DNA of 64,000 bases, from contig NZ_FMZH01000001.1 in assembly GCF_900101435.1 (NCBI RefSeq), positions 186,001 to 250,000 on the forward strand, given 5' to 3'. Both the position numbers and the translations under genes were made by a program. Of this stretch, positions 51,256 to 59,300 are shown one piece after another (the stretch's first letter is position 1; the number at the start of each line of letters is the position of its first letter). Origin of the DNA: Pedobacter soli (GTDB taxonomy: Bacteria > Bacteroidota > Bacteroidia > Sphingobacteriales > Sphingobacteriaceae). The notes beneath the pieces are model-generated. The model was not told the DNA's origin and ran no database searches. It saw nothing but the letters and a program-made list of their open reading frames with translations.

Positions 51256-52680
51256 ATGTCACAGTCAACACAGACAAAGGGCAAACTATCTTCTTTTTTC
51301 GAGCTACTTGTACAATCTATTAAAGGTCATGAGGTTGATTTAACTGCTATCAGCATAAAAAGGGCTATTATTCTAATGGCGATCCCCATGATGTTGGAAA
51401 TGACGATGGAGTCTGTTTTTGCACTGGTCGATCTGTATTTTGTTGGCCACCTGGAAAACAGCAGTCATGCCATCCAAACCGTAGGTTTAACCGAATCGGT
51501 TTTAACCATTATTTACTCGCTTGCCATTGGCTTAAGTATGGCTGCTACAGCCGTTGTAGCCCGCAGAATTGGCGAGAAAAACCCTGAGGCTGCTTCAAAA
51601 GCAGGCATACAAACTATTTTAATCGCCGTAGCCATAAATCTAATAATCAGTATAATTGGCCTATTATATGCAAGAGATATACTTTTACTAATGGGAGCTT
51701 CGGCAGAAACAGCAGATCATGGAACAACATTCACTCGAATAATGATTGGAGGAAGTCTCATTATAGTTTTGTTATTTCTAATTAACGGAATTTTTAGAGG
51801 TGCAGGTAACGCAGCTATTGCTATGCGGAGTTTATGGATCGCCAATATTGCCAACATTACCCTCTGCCCTGTTTTTATTAACGGCTTTGGACCAGTACCT
51901 GCCTTTGGTTTAACAGGTGCAGCCATAGCAACAACAATAGGTCGTGGCATTGGGGTTACTTATCAAGTTTATAATTTATTTAATGACAAAAGTGCACTAA
52001 AAATCATGGCAAGTCATTTCGTTCCCGATTGGAAACAAATTAAAGCCATCATAAAAATTGCTGCTCCTGGTATTTTACAGTTTAGTATAGGCTCCTGCAG
52101 TTACATTTTTTTAACAAGATTGGTCGCCACAACCGGCGGGCCAGATGGTTCTGCTGGGTTTCAAACAGCTTTGAGATTAATGATGTTTTCTATATTGCCT
52201 GCTTGGGGACTTAGCAATGCTTCTGCAGCGCTTGTTGGTCAGAATTTAGGCGCTGGCCATTTAGATAGAGCTGAGAAATCTGTTTTTATAACAATGAAGT
52301 ACATGGTGATTTTTATGGCTATTATTAGTGCTCTTTCTTTGACCTGCGGACATCTATTTGCTTCGTTCTTTACGTCCGATGAAAAGATAGTTGAAATTGC
52401 AAGTCATGCATTAAAAATACTAAGTATTGGTTTTATTATTTATGGATTAGGAATGGTGCTTACAAGTGCATTCAATGGTGCCGGCGATACGTGGACGCCA
52501 ACAAAAATTAATGTTTTTGCTTTTTGGCTGTTCCAGATTCCTTTTGCCTACTTTTTGGCCAGGTTTTTAGAAATGGGGCCAACCGGCGTATTTATCGCCA
52601 TACCAACCGCCGAAGCAGGCATTGCTGTAGCCGCTTACATTTTGTTTAAAAAAGGTAAGTGGAAGAAAACAGTGGTGTAA
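51256..52680 (+). CDS. MATE-family multidrug exporter
   Basis: This 474-residue integral membrane antiporter has a ~28-residue cytoplasmic N-terminus and twelve predicted TM helices in two MatE repeats. The first repeat starts RAIILMAIPMMLEMTMESVFALVDLYFVGHL; the second starts near IKIAAPGILQFSIGSCSYIFL. The conserved GLSNASAALVGQNLGAG motif is present. Such proteins export cationic drugs and other toxic compounds using Na+ or H+ gradients. The gene is alone, preceded by a leader peptide ORF and followed by a 67-bp inverted repeat. Confidence 0.94.
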   Translation: MSQSTQTKGKLSSFFELLVQSIKGHEVDLTAISIKRAIILMAIPMMLEMTMESVFALVDLYFVGHLENSSHAIQTVGLTESVLTIIYSLAIGLSMAATAVVARRIGEKNPEAASKAGIQTILIAVAINLIISIIGLLYARDILLLMGASAETADHGTTFTRIMIGGSLIIVLLFLINGIFRGAGNAAIAMRSLWIANIANITLCPVFINGFGPVPAFGLTGAAIATTIGRGIGVTYQVYNLFNDKSALKIMASHFVPDWKQIKAIIKIAAPGILQFSIGSCSYIFLTRLVATTGGPDGSAGFQTALRLMMFSILPAWGLSNASAALVGQNLGAGHLDRAEKSVFITMKYMVIFMAIISALSLTCGHLFASFFTSDEKIVEIASHALKILSIGFIIYGLGMVLTSAFNGAGDTWTPTKINVFAFWLFQIPFAYFLARFLEMGPTGVFIAIPTAEAGIAVAAYILFKKGKWKKTVV

Positions 52681-52686
52681 CCACAT

Positions 52687-52753
52687 AATTTTAACCACAG
52701 ATTGGAAGAGAAGGCAAATCTGTGTTGATCTGTAATAATCTGTGGTTAAAATT
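52687..52753. repeat. 67-bp element with perfect 17-bp inverted ends
   Basis: Arms 52687-52703 (AATTTTAACCACAGATT) and 52737-52753 (its reverse complement) enclose 33 bp. It lies between converging MATE and ABC membrane-protein genes and may serve as a bidirectional terminator or be a small dispersed element. Confidence 0.65.
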
Positions 52754-52761
52754 TCTGTTTG

Positions 52762-53859
52762 CTATTCTGTAAGCGCTTTTAAATCGGTTTTATTGAAAAA
52801 TTGCAGATAATAAAAACTGCAGCTAACCAATAACAAAACGCTGAATAAAAGACCATAATACGCCAGAATAGCCCACATAGCCATAAAAAAGAAAAACAGC
52901 AAGTATTTCAGGTAGCGATCCATATCTAATTTTACGATATTTAGTATAGTTAGCATTAAAAGTAAGCTTGCCAGACCAAATAAAAACACGGTAAAAAAGG
53001 TATAAAGCATACTATGGCTTGCCATAATTGCAAATATCCATTCTGGGATTAAGATTATGAAAAATATCAATAGCCAGTTAAGCACACGCTTAAATACCGG
53101 AACAGGCATACTTTTTACGAAATTCAAATAAGATATTTCGAATTTAAGCAGGCTGTAAATTAAAACGGCGTGGCATAAAACCGAAGCCAATAGTCCAACG
53201 AGTACTACCCTTTCATCTGTATCAGCATCGGCAAACATCCACAACATGCCTTTAAAAAAAATGAACGATAAGCCTTTGCACATCAGCAACATTAAAGGTT
53301 GTTCGTTTAGCAAGTGAAAAATGGGCCAGCTGAAATACGGGCGTTTAACTTGTATACCTGTACTAAGCGGCCTTCGTTCCTGCTTTAAAAATCCAAAAGT
53401 TACCGAACGAAAGGTGAGCCACGATAATACCAGGCACAGTAGTGTAAACACGAAAACAATACTTAAAGCGCTCCAAAACAAACGATATTTAAAACTTAGA
53501 ACGATTAATAAAAACACATAAATACCTATTGGTAAAAGCATTACCAAAAATAATTCAAGCCAAAGTTTAAGTTGCATACTTACCTGTAATGCAGCTGTTT
53601 CGCGCACATAACTATATTGTGCCTCTGCAAGTTTCTGCCTGACAAAAAACAGTGCTTTAAGGCTGTATAAAAACCAGGAAGTAAAAACAATAGCCATACC
53701 AACTGGCGAAGTAATGCCAGCCAGCAACAATGCTTTTTGATAACCAATCAATTGCGAAGGTTCTACCACACCAAATAAAATATAAATACCTACCAGAAAA
53801 AAACCGGCATGCTGCTGGTAAAAAGATTTGGCCAATGTATTGACTAATAGCTTTAACAT
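52762..53859 (-). CDS. ABC-associated polytopic membrane protein
   Basis: This 365-residue protein has about ten hydrophobic segments and Phe/Leu-rich composition (VFTSWFLYSLKALFFVRQKLAEAQYSYVRE near the start). No permease signature I can name is visible. It starts directly after the ATPase gene stop, so it is very likely the membrane partner of that ATPase. No substrate-binding protein is nearby. Bacteroidota have several such two-gene ABC systems of unknown transport, and export is the usual inference. Confidence 0.82.
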   Translation of the reverse strand: MLKLLVNTLAKSFYQQHAGFFLVGIYILFGVVEPSQLIGYQKALLLAGITSPVGMAIVFTSWFLYSLKALFFVRQKLAEAQYSYVRETAALQVSMQLKLWLELFLVMLLPIGIYVFLLIVLSFKYRLFWSALSIVFVFTLLCLVLSWLTFRSVTFGFLKQERRPLSTGIQVKRPYFSWPIFHLLNEQPLMLLMCKGLSFIFFKGMLWMFADADTDERVVLVGLLASVLCHAVLIYSLLKFEISYLNFVKSMPVPVFKRVLNWLLIFFIILIPEWIFAIMASHSMLYTFFTVFLFGLASLLLMLTILNIVKLDMDRYLKYLLFFFFMAMWAILAYYGLLFSVLLLVSCSFYYLQFFNKTDLKALTE

Positions 53860-54486
53860 TTATAACCTAATTACCTGTTTATCATCAATATTAAATACAC
53901 CATCAAGTTTCAGTTTATCAGCACTAACCTCCTGATGAGAGGATAATAGAAAAGACTTACCTTGTGCGGCTTTCTCCTTAATGAGCTGGTAAAGTTTATC
54001 GGCCGATGCTATATCGATGGTTATGAGGGGTTCATCTAAAATATACAAAACCGGATCGCCAATAAACGCACAAATTAAAGACAACTTTTTAAGCATGCCA
54101 CTGGAGTAACCGCCTACCTTTTGGTTTAAAAAAGCCGACATTTCGAAGTAATCAGCCAGGTTAGCTGCCTGGCTGGCTTTTGCATTACGGGTTCCGGTGT
54201 AAAAATCAATCAGTTCCTGGCCGGTAATAAATAATGGATATTGTGGTTCGGCTTCTGCAAAACTGATTATGCTTCGAAACTTTACCGGTTCTTTTTTAAG
54301 GTTAACCCCATTGAGTTCAACCTTGCCTTTAAAAGGTGTTTGACCAGATATAATGCGGAACAGAGTAGATTTACCAGTACCGTTCCCTCCTTTTAACCAA
54401 TGGATTCCGGAATCGATTTTCCATTCGCTAAAGTTTAAAACTTCATGGCTGCCGTATTTTTTATGAATATGAATTAAGCTGAGCAA
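53860..54486 (-). CDS. ABC transporter ATP-binding protein
   Basis: This protein of about 208 residues starts from a TTG at 54484-54486 (LLSLIHIHKKYGSHEVL). An ATG at 54612 would add ~40 residues derived from the structured repeat and is rejected. Motifs are Walker A GGNGTGKST, Q-loop near ISFAEAEPQYP, signature YSSGMLKKL, Walker B VLYILDEPL, and the H-loop in LSSHQE. It forms an ABC unit with the following membrane gene. The non-ATG start is uncertain. Confidence 0.85.
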   Translation of the reverse strand: MLSLIHIHKKYGSHEVLNFSEWKIDSGIHWLKGGNGTGKSTLFRIISGQTPFKGKVELNGVNLKKEPVKFRSIISFAEAEPQYPLFITGQELIDFYTGTRNAKASQAANLADYFEMSAFLNQKVGGYSSGMLKKLSLICAFIGDPVLYILDEPLITIDIASADKLYQLIKEKAAQGKSFLLSSHQEVSADKLKLDGVFNIDDKQVIRL

Positions 54487-54590
54487 AATGTTTGGATTTT
54501 GGTTATAATTAGAGTAAAAAGCTTGCCAATTGTTACGTATTAAGCACCATGTCTGGAAAAGGTGACCCAAGCACCAGTACCTGTTGTTTA

Positions 54591-54720
54591 ATAAACCTGA
54601 CGGCAACGGCATCCTTTTTGGCTAAGCGATATTCAGTTTAAAGCTGATTACAACCAAAAAGATATAGTGAAAGGCAGGGCTAAAATTGCCGAAATGCAAC
54701 TGGCTTTGCTTTTCTGATTA
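54591..54720. repeat. Structured ~130-bp intergenic repeat, copy B
   Basis: This copy is colinear with 21861-21990: GCATCCTTTTTGG pairs with CCAAAAAGATATAG, both sides enclose TTTAAAGCTGATT, and both end GCTTTGCTTTTC or similar. It lies upstream of the ABC ATPase and of lepA. Confidence 0.65.
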
Positions 54721-54803
54721 TGCGGAAAAATACAAATTTTAATCACCCCAAAAAATCATGGATTTCACTTTCTGTAACAGCTTACAAATTCCATTAAAAA
54801 ACA

Positions 54804-54811
54804 TATCTTTG
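54804..54811 (+). promoter_or_regulatory. lepA -7 box, leaderless configuration
   Basis: TATCTTTG (TAnnTTTG consensus) ends 7 bp before the lepA ATG at 54819. With usual spacing, transcription would start at or one or two bases before the A of the ATG. Confidence 0.55.
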
Positions 54812-54818
54812 CGCAAAG

Positions 54819-56606
54819 ATGAAGCATATACGTAATTTTTGCATTATTGCACACATCGACCATGGTAAAAGTACCCTGGCTGATCGGTTATTAGAATATA
54901 CAGCGACAATTTCGCAGCGTGAAGCGCAGGCGCAATTGCTCGATAATATGGATTTGGAGCGCGAGCGAGGCATTACCATTAAAAGTCATGCCATACAAAT
55001 GAACTATAAAGTTGGTGGTGAAGAATATGTGTTTAACTTAATTGACACCCCTGGACACGTAGATTTTTCTTACGAGGTTTCGCGTTCAATTGCCGCCTGT
55101 GAAGGTGCTTTATTGATTGTTGATGCCTCTCAAGGTATTCAGGCACAAACCATTTCGAACTTATACCTGGCTTTGGAGCATGATCTGGAAATCATTCCGA
55201 TCCTGAATAAAATGGACTTACCGGGCGCCATGCCAGAGGAAGTTAAAGATCAGATTATTGATTTAATCGGTTGTGACCGTGATGATATTATTCCTGCTTC
55301 TGGTAAAACAGGAATGGGAATCCCTGAAATTTTACAGGCTATTGTTGACAGGGTTCCGGCTCCGGTTGGCGATACCGAAGCGCCATTGCAGGCATTGATT
55401 TTCGACTCTGTATTCAACTCATTCAGGGGGATTATTGCTTATTATAAAGTGGTAAACGGCGAAATCAAAAAAGGTGACAAGGTAAAATTCATCAATACCG
55501 GTAAAGAATATCTTGCTGATGAGGTGGGTATTTTGAAACTGGATATGTCGCCACGCAACGTAGTTAAAACCGGTGATGTAGGTTACATTATTTCCGGAAT
55601 TAAGGAAGCACGCGAGGTAAAAGTTGGAGATACCATAACAACTGTTGGCAGACCAGCTGATGGTGCCATTCAGGGTTTTGAAGAGGTTAAGCCAATGGTA
55701 TTTGCCGGCATTTACCCTGTTGATACAGAAGATTTTGAAGAATTACGTGAAGCGATGCACAAATTGCAGCTAAATGATGCTTCTATCGTTTTCGAACCTG
55801 AAAGTTCTGCTGCATTAGGCTTTGGTTTCCGTTGCGGTTTCCTGGGCATGTTGCACATGGAGATTATCCAGGAACGTTTAGAACGTGAGTTCGACATGAC
55901 TGTAATTACAACGGTACCCAACGTATCGTATGTTGCACATACCACCAAAGGTGTTGAAATTACCGTAAATAATCCATCTGATTTACCAGACCCAAGTAAA
56001 CTGGATTCGGTTGAAGAGCCCTTTATCAAAGCAAATATCATTACTAAGGCAGAATTTGTTGGTCCGGTAATGTCGCTTTGTATTCAAAAACGTGGTATTA
56101 TTGTTAATCAATCTTACTTAACTTCAGATCGTGTTGAATTGGTTTTCGAAATGCCAATGGGCGAAATTGTATTCGATTTTTACGATAAACTGAAGACTAT
56201 TTCTAAAGGTTATGCCTCATTTGATTATCATCAGGTTGGTTACCGTAAATCGGATTTAGTTCGTTTAGATATGTTAATTAATGAAGAGCCTGTTGATGCA
56301 TTATCTTCATTAATTCACCGAAGTAATGCTTACGATTTCGGCAAGAAGATCTGCGAAAAATTAAAGGAACTGATCCCACGTCAGCAGTTTGAGATTAAAA
56401 TTCAGGCTTCGATCGGGGCTAAAGTTATTGCCCGCGAAACATTGAGCGCTTTACGTAAAGATGTAACCGCTAAATGTTATGGTGGTGATATTTCCCGTAA
56501 ACGTAAGTTATTGGAGAAACAGAAAAAAGGTAAAAAACGCATGCGCCAGGTGGGTAACGTAGAAATCCCGCAATCTGCTTTTATGGCGGTTTTAAAATTA
56601 GATTAA
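54819..56606 (+). CDS. lepA: Elongation factor 4
   Basis: This 595-residue translational GTPase has G1 AHIDHGKST (11-19), G3 DTPGHVDF (about 75), and G4 NKMD (about 129). The EF-G-like domains follow, ending with the LepA-specific C-terminal domain including [23 protein letters not shown]. It back-translocates or remodels stalled ribosomes. The start [19 protein letters not shown] is the conserved LepA start, making the immediate upstream promoter box notable. It is followed by folD after 83 bp containing repeats. Confidence 0.97.
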   Translation: MKHIRNFCIIAHIDHGKSTLADRLLEYTATISQREAQAQLLDNMDLERERGITIKSHAIQMNYKVGGEEYVFNLIDTPGHVDFSYEVSRSIAACEGALLIVDASQGIQAQTISNLYLALEHDLEIIPILNKMDLPGAMPEEVKDQIIDLIGCDRDDIIPASGKTGMGIPEILQAIVDRVPAPVGDTEAPLQALIFDSVFNSFRGIIAYYKVVNGEIKKGDKVKFINTGKEYLADEVGILKLDMSPRNVVKTGDVGYIISGIKEAREVKVGDTITTVGRPADGAIQGFEEVKPMVFAGIYPVDTEDFEELREAMHKLQLNDASIVFEPESSAALGFGFRCGFLGMLHMEIIQERLEREFDMTVITTVPNVSYVAHTTKGVEITVNNPSDLPDPSKLDSVEEPFIKANIITKAEFVGPVMSLCIQKRGIIVNQSYLTSDRVELVFEMPMGEIVFDFYDKLKTISKGYASFDYHQVGYRKSDLVRLDMLINEEPVDALSSLIHRSNAYDFGKKICEKLKELIPRQQFEIKIQASIGAKVIARETLSALRKDVTAKCYGGDISRKRKLLEKQKKGKKRMRQVGNVEIPQSAFMAVLKLD

Positions 56607-56611
56607 TATTA

Positions 56612-56689
56612 TAATCAGGATACTAGTATCAGATAGCAAGACAGCTTGCGAAGCTTGATACTTGATACTTGATACTAGATACTAGAAAA
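56612..56689. repeat. GATACTTGATACTAG-type simple repeats
   Basis: The gap between lepA and folD has tandem GATACTTGATACTTGATACTAGATACTAG-like words and an upstream copy in inverted sense (GATACTAGTATC). No gene is seen. Confidence 0.5.
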
Positions 56690-57571
56690 ATGAAACTACT
56701 AGACGGTAAATACGTATCAGAAAAAGTTAAGGTTCAGATTGCTGAAGAGGCGGCTGAATTTTTGAATAAAAGTGGTCGCAAGCCACACCTTGTAGCGATA
56801 TTAGTGGGTAATGATGGTGGTAGCGAAACTTATGTAGCCAGTAAAATGAAAAACTGTGAAAAGGTAGGTTTTAAATCTTCGCTTCACCGTTACGATAACT
56901 CGGTTACCGAGGCTGAATTGTTGGCTAAAATTGAAGAAATTAACCAGGATGCTGATGTGGATGGTTTAATTGTACAATTGCCATTACCTAAGCACATCGA
57001 CCCTGAAAAAGTAACTGAAAAAATTGATTACCGTAAAGATGTAGATGGTTTCCACCCGGTAAACCTGGGCCGAATGATGCGCAACTTACCTTGCTTTATT
57101 CCGGCAACTCCTTATGGTATTTTATTGATGTTACAGGAATACAATATCGATACAACTGGCAAACACTGCGTTGTAGTTGGCCGCAGTAATATTGTAGGTA
57201 GCCCAATGAGTATTTTAATGGCGCGTAATGCCAATCCTGGTAACTGTACCGTAACGCTTACCCACTCGCGTACGAAAGATTTAAAAGAGCAGGTTTTACA
57301 GGCCGATATTGTAATTGCGGCTATTGGTAAAAAGAACTTTGTTACTGCTGATATGGTTAAACCAGGTGCTATTATTATCGACGTGGGGATTAACCGCGAA
57401 AATTCTACCGAAACCAAATCAGGCTTTAAACTGTATGGAGATGTTGATTTCGACAATGTTGCGCCGATATCATCATACATTACGCCGGTACCAGGTGGTG
57501 TAGGTTTAATGACTATTGTAGGCTTGTTGAAAAACACATTGGCTTCGGCAAGGAAAGAAATTTATTCTTGA
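56690..57571 (+). CDS. folD: Methylenetetrahydrofolate dehydrogenase/cyclohydrolase
   Basis: This bifunctional FolD (about 293 residues) starts [20 protein letters not shown] at the ATG 56690-56692; an earlier ATG at 56669 lies in simple-repeat DNA. The catalytic Lys-containing [41 protein letters not shown] and the Rossmann [13 protein letters not shown] motifs are present. It interconverts one-carbon folates for purine, thymidylate and formyl-Met synthesis. A weak terminator (57606-57634) follows. Confidence 0.95.
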   Translation: MKLLDGKYVSEKVKVQIAEEAAEFLNKSGRKPHLVAILVGNDGGSETYVASKMKNCEKVGFKSSLHRYDNSVTEAELLAKIEEINQDADVDGLIVQLPLPKHIDPEKVTEKIDYRKDVDGFHPVNLGRMMRNLPCFIPATPYGILLMLQEYNIDTTGKHCVVVGRSNIVGSPMSILMARNANPGNCTVTLTHSRTKDLKEQVLQADIVIAAIGKKNFVTADMVKPGAIIIDVGINRENSTETKSGFKLYGDVDFDNVAPISSYITPVPGGVGLMTIVGLLKNTLASARKEIYS

Positions 57572-57605
57572 GACTAAAGCCGAAAGCTTAAAGACTAAAG
57601 CATTG

Positions 57606-57634
57606 AAAGCGGTTCATTTTGGATCGCTTTTTTT
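57606..57634 (+). terminator. Terminator after folD
   Basis: AAAGCG pairs with CGCTTT across a 13-nt interval that can pair weakly inside; a T run follows. Confidence 0.5.
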
Positions 57635-57689
57635 ATTTAATAGCAAGGGCCGGTTTACCATTTTATAACCACAAAGGCAAGAAGACGCT

Positions 57690-58197
57690 AAGTTTGCAGT
57701 TTTCAATTATCAGTTTACAGTACCCGTTACAACAATACAATTAATCGCTTTAAACAATTAACCAGTTAACCTTAAAGCAGTTTGCAATTGGCAGTTTGCA
57801 GTTACTAATGACCAATGAACTAATTATCCAATTTGCTGTTAACAGTTTGCTTGGCAACAATTTAACAATCTAACAATTATAACCATACAATTAACCGATT
57901 TAAACGATTAACCAGTTAACCTTAAACCAGTTTGCAATTGGCAGTTTGCAATTACTAATGACGAATGAACAAATGAACCAATTTGCAGTTACAGTTTGCT
58001 TGGCAACAATCTAACAATTATAACCATACAATTAACCGATTTAAACAATTAACCAATTAACCTTAAACCAGTTTGCAATTGGCAGTTTGCAGTTACTAAT
58101 GAACTAATGACCAATGAACTAATTATCCAATTTTCAGTTGACAGTTTGCTTGGCAACAATTTAACAATCTAACAATTAAAACCATACAATTAACCAG
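57690..58197. repeat. Long tandem repeats of ~141-150 bp
   Basis: CTTGGCAAC recurs at 57850, 57999 and 58149, and CCTTAAA(C/G)CAGTTTGC at 57770, 57920 and 58061. At least three units are present, built from short words such as CAATTAACC and CAGTTTGCAATTGGC. No open reading frame of note crosses it. It ends at the Rieske gene stop. Confidence 0.85.
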
Positions 58198-58533
58198 TTA
58201 TCCCCATAATTTACTCCACCAGCTTTCTTCAAAGCCGATATACAAACCGTCTTCTCTTAGCTCGGTTGGATAGATCCTAATATAATCTCCCTGCCCTTCT
58301 GCTCCCCTTCCGGTTTCGAGGCTGTACTCGTAGCGGTGAATGGGGCATACCAGGTTTCCGTTTTTACACCAGCCCCCACTAAAGTGACCACCAGCATGCG
58401 GACAATGCGATTGAGTGGCAATAATTCTATCTTCGTTATTAATTATACAAAGCTGCTTCCCATCAACCGAAATGGTTTTAATGGCATCGGCACGGGGAAT
58501 CTGATTGTTATTTAATGCTTTAAACCACTTCAT
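58198..58533 (-). CDS. Rieske 2Fe-2S domain protein
   Basis: This small Rieske protein of 111 residues starts MKWFKALNNNQIPRADAIKT at the ATG 58531-58533. The cluster ligands are Cys44-x-His46 (SHCPHAGG) and Cys63-x-x-His66 (LVCPIHRYEYSLETGRG). There is no signal peptide or TM segment, so it is cytoplasmic, like nitrite-reductase small subunit or dioxygenase ferredoxins. No oxygenase or reductase partner is adjacent, so its redox partner is unknown. Confidence 0.92.
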   Translation of the reverse strand: MKWFKALNNNQIPRADAIKTISVDGKQLCIINNEDRIIATQSHCPHAGGHFSGGWCKNGNLVCPIHRYEYSLETGRGAEGQGDYIRIYPTELREDGLYIGFEESWWSKLWG

Positions 58534-58640
58534 AGCGCTAAAATACTGCAAATAAATATCAGTATTATTTCATCTTTCTATTAAATTTCGAAATAGGAAC
58601 GGCATCACCATATTTTTTTAGGATATTTGCATCCTCAAAA

Positions 58641-59264
58641 ATGAAACAGGAAATTCCAGAAGACGGCACATTACTTCCTTTAATGGAAGAATTTTACACC
58701 ATACAGGGCGAAGGATTTAACACCGGCAAAGCGGCTTATTTTATCCGTTTGGGCGGTTGCGATGTGGGCTGCCACTGGTGCGATGTGAAAGAAAGCTGGG
58801 ATGCCGAAATGCACCCGTTAACGGCTTCGGATGTTATTGTAGAAAATGCCGACCGTTTTCCGGGTAAAGCTGTTGTAATTACAGGTGGTGAGCCTTTAAT
58901 TTATAACCTCGATTACCTGACCAATAAACTGAAAGAAAGAGGTATTCTTACTTTTATCGAAACTTCTGGCGCCTACCCGCTTTCGGGCAACTGGGATTGG
59001 ATCTGCTTATCGCCTAAAAAGTTTAAAGCACCAAGGCCTGATATTGCGCCTTTTGCCAACGAGCTCAAAGTAATTGTTTTCAATAAAAGCGATTTTAAAT
59101 GGGCAGAAGAATATGCAGCTATGGTATCGCCGGGTTGTAAACTTTATCTTCAGCCAGAGTGGTCTAAATCAAAGGAAATTACCCCTATGATCATCGATTA
59201 TGTAATGGCCAACCCGAAATGGGAAATTTCTTTACAAACACACAAATTTTTAAATATTCCTTAA
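58641..59264 (+). CDS. queE: 7-carboxy-7-deazaguanine synthase
   Basis: This 207-residue radical SAM enzyme makes 7-carboxy-7-deazaguanine in queuosine biosynthesis. The cluster motif is Cys40-x3-Cys44-x2-Cys47 (GGCDVGCHWCDVKESW), preceded by EEFYTIQGEGFNTGKAAYFIRLGGC and followed by VITGGEPL. LSPKKFKAP and a C-terminal LQTHKFLNIP fit the QueE family. No other queuosine genes are adjacent. It diverges from the Rieske gene across about 107 bp. Confidence 0.93.
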   Translation: MKQEIPEDGTLLPLMEEFYTIQGEGFNTGKAAYFIRLGGCDVGCHWCDVKESWDAEMHPLTASDVIVENADRFPGKAVVITGGEPLIYNLDYLTNKLKERGILTFIETSGAYPLSGNWDWICLSPKKFKAPRPDIAPFANELKVIVFNKSDFKWAEEYAAMVSPGCKLYLQPEWSKSKEITPMIIDYVMANPKWEISLQTHKFLNIP

Positions 59265-59275
59265 AAACGATACAT

Positions 59276-59283
59276 TAGCTTTG
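59276..59283 (+). promoter_or_regulatory. -7 box for PorE-like gene
   Basis: TAGCTTTG matches TAnnTTTG and is 17 bp before the start codon. Confidence 0.5.
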
Positions 59284-59300
59284 TAACCAAAGTTTAATGT

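Noticed and set aside
54487..54612. Upstream extension of the ABC ATPase frame to an ATG
   Set aside because: The extra ~40 residues overlap a structured repeat and have no ABC homology; TTG at 54486 preferred.
57690..58197. Possible CRISPR array
   Set aside because: Units are ~150 bp without short conserved repeats and unique spacers, and no cas genes are near.
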